Assembly: GCA_949592205.1 (NCBI GenBank)
Contig: CATIUR010000012.1
Span: 358,001-422,000 of the forward strand
From: Helichrysum umbraculigerum
Taxonomy: Eukaryota; Streptophyta; Magnoliopsida; Asterales; Asteraceae
Reading direction: 5' to 3'
DNA: 64,000 nt
Every line of letters starts with the position of its first letter. Position 1 is the stretch's first letter. Position numbers and translations under genes: made by a program. Positions 59,832-64,000 of this stretch are shown in pieces. Under the pieces are notes generated by a model. That model made no database searches. It saw only the letters and a program-made list of their open reading frames with translations, and was not told the origin of the DNA.

Positions 59832-61151
59832 TGTCACACCCCGCCAAACGGTAATCTACGATTAGTGTGAGTAATTACGGAAGCTAATGATGTGGCGGGG
59901 CGCGAGCAGTTCCAAACGAATATACGTATATTCATTCTCAGAGCATATGATTATTGCAAAACATACTGTATTAAGATGCCCAGTTTAATAATTATTACAA
60001 AATATTACAACTTAGAAAGTCATAACAGTAGTAGCAAAGTTTCAAACATTTATGTCTTAAAATTCACACAATTTAAAATAGATTTCATAAGTATGACTGC
60101 AATGTTTGCAGTTATACAAAAGAAATTTCAAAAGTCACAAAAGAGGTGGCATCCTAATACATCCAAGGTAGTCCGTCCTGAATGCATCAGTTCTTACGTA
60201 CATGGCTAATTCCCTGAAAAACATAGAGAAAACGTCAACAAAATATGTTGAGTGAATTCTCAGGTTTTATTTGTGTGTGTGGTTTGTTAAACCATATTTA
60301 TTTGTACGTTGTTAACATAATTAAAACCAGAATTTGTATTATTGAAATGTTGTTTCAATAATATAGTTTAATAATGTAACCAGTGTATTTTCCGGTCTTA
60401 ACACAAATAGTAGGAAACATTATTCCTAAGTAATAACAGTTTGTCGGAAAACTTAGACTATGATCCCCCGAGAGGTGAGCTAAACCTCACGAGTTAAAGT
60501 AACGCGACCTAACCCTATAACCAAACCACAACCACTTGTATGTTGTTTGCCTAAAGGACATGTAAGTATACGCTCCAAAACTGTGGGAGGGTCGTCACGG
60601 CGATAGTACTATCCGTATACTCAGTGGCTAGAGTCACTTAGCTAATGGTTACAGTCTGCATAACATAAGGGCTTTTATGCACACATTGTAAGTCTGGATC
60701 CGTACTAGGATTCGTTGTCTAGTTCCCTAAATAGTGTGAAACTGTTATTTCAATAATCATACATTTGTATAAAAGCAGTAAAGCATTTATATAATTTGCT
60801 GCATGTGTTCGCATGCAGTTCCTATGTTTGTCACCCCTATTTTCAAAAACATAAAACATAAAACATATAAAAGAGGGGCTGTGAACTCACAGTAGACGCG
60901 CGGATGTGAAAGCTAGCAAGTAGTAATAGCGTTGCCCAAAGGTAGTAAACCTATACACAATAATGTATTAATCATAAGTATTTTGACATTTTGTCAAATT
61001 ATGTTAACAGTTTGATGGTTTTGAAGAAATTGTTAATTTCTTAAATTTATAAAAGTCGTTGGTGACGATATGTTATAAATAATTAATATTTCTCAAGTAT
61101 ATTTATGTCGTACTCAAACACTATACAGATGTTGGTATGTACGTAAGTATG

Positions 61152-61211
<60 letters not shown>
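59832..61211 (-). repeat. F LTR, A-related part
   Basis: Left end TGTCACACCCCGCC with GGCGGGGCGC about 60 bp on, a possible terminal hairpin. It follows the A LTR to the TA run, then differs. The shared hairpin CAACA-aaata-TGTTG is at 60236-60250. Confidence 0.75.
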
Positions 61212-61214
<3 letters not shown>

Positions 61215-61222
61215 TAAGAATA

Positions 61223-61826
61223 ACAAAATAAAAAGTTGGCCACAGGTTTCGTATGCATGACCTTCCTTTAATCAACACATGACACAAACACTGGGCTAAG
61301 GGTTGCCATTTGTGATTTAGTTACAAACTATATATCTATATGTATTTATAACCATTTAGTAAAAAAAATGAAATTAAATCCAAACAGGTCACAAGGCTTG
61401 AATCTATGACCTCTCACTTCTAACCACACATCATTACTAGTAAGCTATCAACTACTTTTTGGTTTTAATATACCAACTATGTATATATACATGTTAGTAA
61501 ATAAGTAAAATATGTTTCATGCATGCTATAACAGCGAACACCCATGAGGGTGTAACCCAGTTAATCCGTTGTTTGTTATCTATTTTTGGTTTAGTTGATA
61601 CACACAAGCCAACTCCACATGAGTGACCCGTTTTTGAGGCCAAAATATTGTGACCCATTCGGGTCTAAAGTGATACCCGTTTGGGTGTTCTTACTCGATT
61701 CGGGTGGAGCAACTCACCATCGTTTTTAGTTGTTAGCTACGATCATTTGAGTTTAGCTTTTATCAACCATCATATATAACAATATACAAGCCTTGGTTAA
61801 GTGTTTTTACCCATTCCTTACACTTA
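61223..61826. repeat. 0.6 kb direct duplication, copy 2
   Basis: Second copy of 59220-59824. After it the sequence differs (TTCATGCATTAA). Confidence 0.9.
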
Positions 61827-62580
61827 TTCATGCATTAAATTTTACACAGAGTATGTTTTTGGGTTTTATATTATCATCACCAACTTTCATTCTTGTTAGT
61901 TTTAATCCTTTACAATGTGTAGTGCAAACTTATTACGAAGTATTTACATGATTCAACTCGTTTCGCTTATCAACTCGCTTCACTTATCAACTCGCTTCAC
62001 TTATCAACTCGCGATTGAAGTGAACTCGCTAATCATGTCGATCCGCTAGTCAACTCGCTGCGAGTTGAATCGAAGTGTCAACTCGTTCGATGAACAGCCG
62101 TCGCGAGTTTATTATCAAAATAAATTAATCCGTTGATTTTAACGTGATGTAACGATTGTTTTACGTTCATTGATGTTCGTTTAACATAAACCATAATGAT
62201 CCATGTCCAATAACATCTTAAATCGATGTGAATCGTTTAAACTTCAAACCGAAACCCTAAGTTTTTAGAATTGTCGATTTCGAGTTAATTACACGGTGAA
62301 ATCCGTTGTATTATACCTCAAAATGTTCGCAAAGAAGTCTTGAATATAATCTACGGATTCAAAAACTCGTTTCCTTACTCGCAAAATCAAAATCAAGCGA
62401 AAACTAAGTTTCGCCTCGTTTCGCCTGTAAGCGGATTCGCCAAGTTTAAGTGAACTCGCGAAGTTTGTGTTGGCTTGACTCGTTTGACCCTCTTTATACC
62501 TTGTATCCGATTCGCGAGATTTCAAGTGGATCCGCAAGTTGACTAAGTCGACTCGCAGGAATAAATAAAAAAGCGAATTA
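61827..62580. repeat. AACTCGC/GCGAGTT repeat region, probable further part of the F LTR
   Basis: CAACTCGCTTCACTTAT occurs in tandem near 61974-62012, and CAACTCGC-t-GCGAGTTG (62053-62069) is a perfect 17 bp palindrome. Words GACTCGC, GATTCGC and GCGAA continue to 62560. It has the array architecture of the other LTRs with its own motif. Confidence 0.55.
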
Positions 62581-64000
62581 AATACCTAGTATAAATTAAA
62601 AACCCATCATTTGTACAAGTCTAAAATAAAATTATTTTTCACTTGTATTTGTTATGTTTGTTCAACTCAAAAATATTCAGCATAATTTAATTCCGAAGGG
62701 TAAAACCTAATAAACACAAAAACTTAAATTAAACATAAATAAAAACACAATTATATAAACTTTGGTATCAATTACCAGTTTATTAAACACTTGAACAAAA
62801 CAAAATACAAAAAAAATGAATAAAAATTTATCTGCTTAGGAATCATACTAGAAAGAATAAGCAATTAAATATATATTAAAAAGTTTAAGTAGATTGTTAG
62901 TATACATACCTCATGAAATTCAAATAAATTACAATAGAATCACAACTAAATTCATCATTGATACATTTATATTTAGAAAACTATATCTTAGGTACCTTTA
63001 TCCACAAAGCATAATTAATAAATGCATTACTCACATAAAGTGAATATTTTAAATATAGACAGTTCAAGACGATTACCAGTATTATGATCCACATAAACAA
63101 ATTATACTCAATTTTCTAAGCAAGCACTTTATTGTTAGTATGAATATTATCAAGTGCTTCCTATTATATGACATACTGAAGAATTTCAAGTAAAACTCAT
63201 AACACTGCATCATTAAGTTTCAAGGTAGCGGTTACTAAATGATGTATCTTTTCGAAACATATAACATACACTTGAATTTTAAGGTTAGACAAATATCAGA
63301 CATACTTTAAATATGCTATGTTATCCAAGTCTGTACGTAGTACAACAGAAGATCCCTTCTAGCATAATTCAAAATATATTTGAGAATATTAATTTAATTA
63401 AAGGTTTCAGTTCTGTACTTAGTACAACAAAGTTACCAGTAATTAAGTTAATACCCATATTGCTACTATTTGTAACTTCATTAAAAAGCATGATAACAGC
63501 GTATGGCAATACCATCATTCAACAATTAAGACTTAATGTCATACATCATAGAATAGTAACACAAGATAATAAACAAGTAGTTAATTAACTTCTTAAGGCT
63601 TAGAAAATTTCATATAATTTGCCTACCAGTACATCATATGATGAAGCCATCTAAAGTTTTCACTAAAAATAGACAAATTATAACTTGTGGATATAGGTGT
63701 ATAATCAAATAAATATAAACACATACCTGATTGAACCGCTGTAGTTCTAAAGCAACTTTATTTGAACCTACTACCATATCATACTTAGGACTTAAGCTTT
63801 ATTATTGTGAAGCTTATTCTCCTAATGTACTATCATTTCCCTTAGTTTTTGCAAATAAAAACTTATATGAAGGCGATTCCCCTTAGGTAACAAGCAAATG
63901 AATGCCATACGCCTTTTTTTTTTTTTTTATTGAACACAGAAATACTAACTATTACAAATATACCCTTGGAAGACTAATCACTCTGGATTTCTCATTCCAT
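62581..64000. other. AT-rich DNA, not identified
   Basis: 1.4 kb without LTR ends, enzyme motifs or credible splice-linked exons. An ORF of 91 codons at 63313-63588 is not recognised and is AT-driven. A T run of 18 bases lies near 63916-63933. Confidence 0.4.

Larger units (their letters stand above)
58963..62580 (-). mobile_element. F: internally deleted element related to A
   Basis: TGTCACACCCCGCC at 59832 starts an LTR whose text follows the A LTR (the stretch with AACGCGACCTAACCCTATAA near 60500 and the hairpin at 60236-60250). CCAAGTC before it (59825-59831) equals the PBS-side flank of A. Left of that stands a 605 bp segment (59220-59824) that recurs at 61223-61826 inside the same LTR. 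The simplest reading is a left LTR joined to the PBS flank of the right LTR with the internal region lost. The right limit is uncertain. Confidence 0.6.

Noticed and set aside
60500..60540. Telomere-like CCCTATAACC words, also in the A LTRs
   Set aside because: Single non-tandem words within homologous LTR text; not telomere repeats.
63313..63588. 91-codon ORF in AT-rich DNA
   Set aside because: No recognisable motif and expected by chance at this base composition.

Overview
This is a eukaryotic nuclear window made almost wholly of nested long terminal repeat (LTR) retrotransposons of the Ty3/gypsy superfamily. The LTRs are 2.3-3.5 kb long, the integrase and chromodomain types are plant types, and the primer binding sites (PBS) match plant initiator tRNA-Met and tRNA-Asp. 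The host is a flowering plant with a repeat-rich genome; a daisy-family (Asteraceae) plant is my guess and not shown by the sequence. I found no host protein gene, tRNA or rRNA gene. I name the elements by letter.

Layout. G is an Athila-like element on the + strand (1-28414; its 5' part lies off the window) with a pol broken by three stops. It is cut by A (4421-18487, - strand), a complete and young 14.1 kb Tekay/Del-type chromovirus, and by two solo LTRs, S1 (19035-21458, -) and S2 (22043-24738, +). G itself sits in H (28415-34368, -), a second Athila-type copy that has a PBS and an ORF in the gag position but no pol in the part seen here. H sits in an internal fragment of B (34369-57398, -), a Tekay-type gag-only element with a tandem internal-LTR-internal-LTR layout. 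B's right LTR is cut by D (41174-54962, +), an internally deleted element, and D's 5' LTR is cut by C (42074-51161, -), a 9.1 kb gag-only element. Right of B lie an LTR fragment E (57399-58962, +), an internally deleted element F (about 58963-62580, -) with a 0.6 kb duplication, and 1.4 kb of AT-rich DNA I cannot identify.

How the parts work together. Only A has a near-complete gag-pol, on the minus strand and broken by two stops, plus two extra ORFs between PBS and gag; one ends in a likely membrane anchor. B, C, D and the solo LTRs lack pol and would need enzymes from elements such as A. The most interesting signal is shared by the LTRs. Although the Tekay-type families differ widely in sequence, their LTRs repeat the same transcript-level plan: a CT-rich leader, a GTAAG donor-like site, family-specific palindrome arrays, a GTGAGT donor-like site, a short hairpin whose two arms change together between families just upstream of an acceptor-like YAG, and a terminal hairpin at the LTR 3' end. 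D's LTR also carries thirteen W-box cores at about 10 bp spacing.

Limits: all homology calls are from motif reading and by-eye comparison; no alignment, folding or database search was run.
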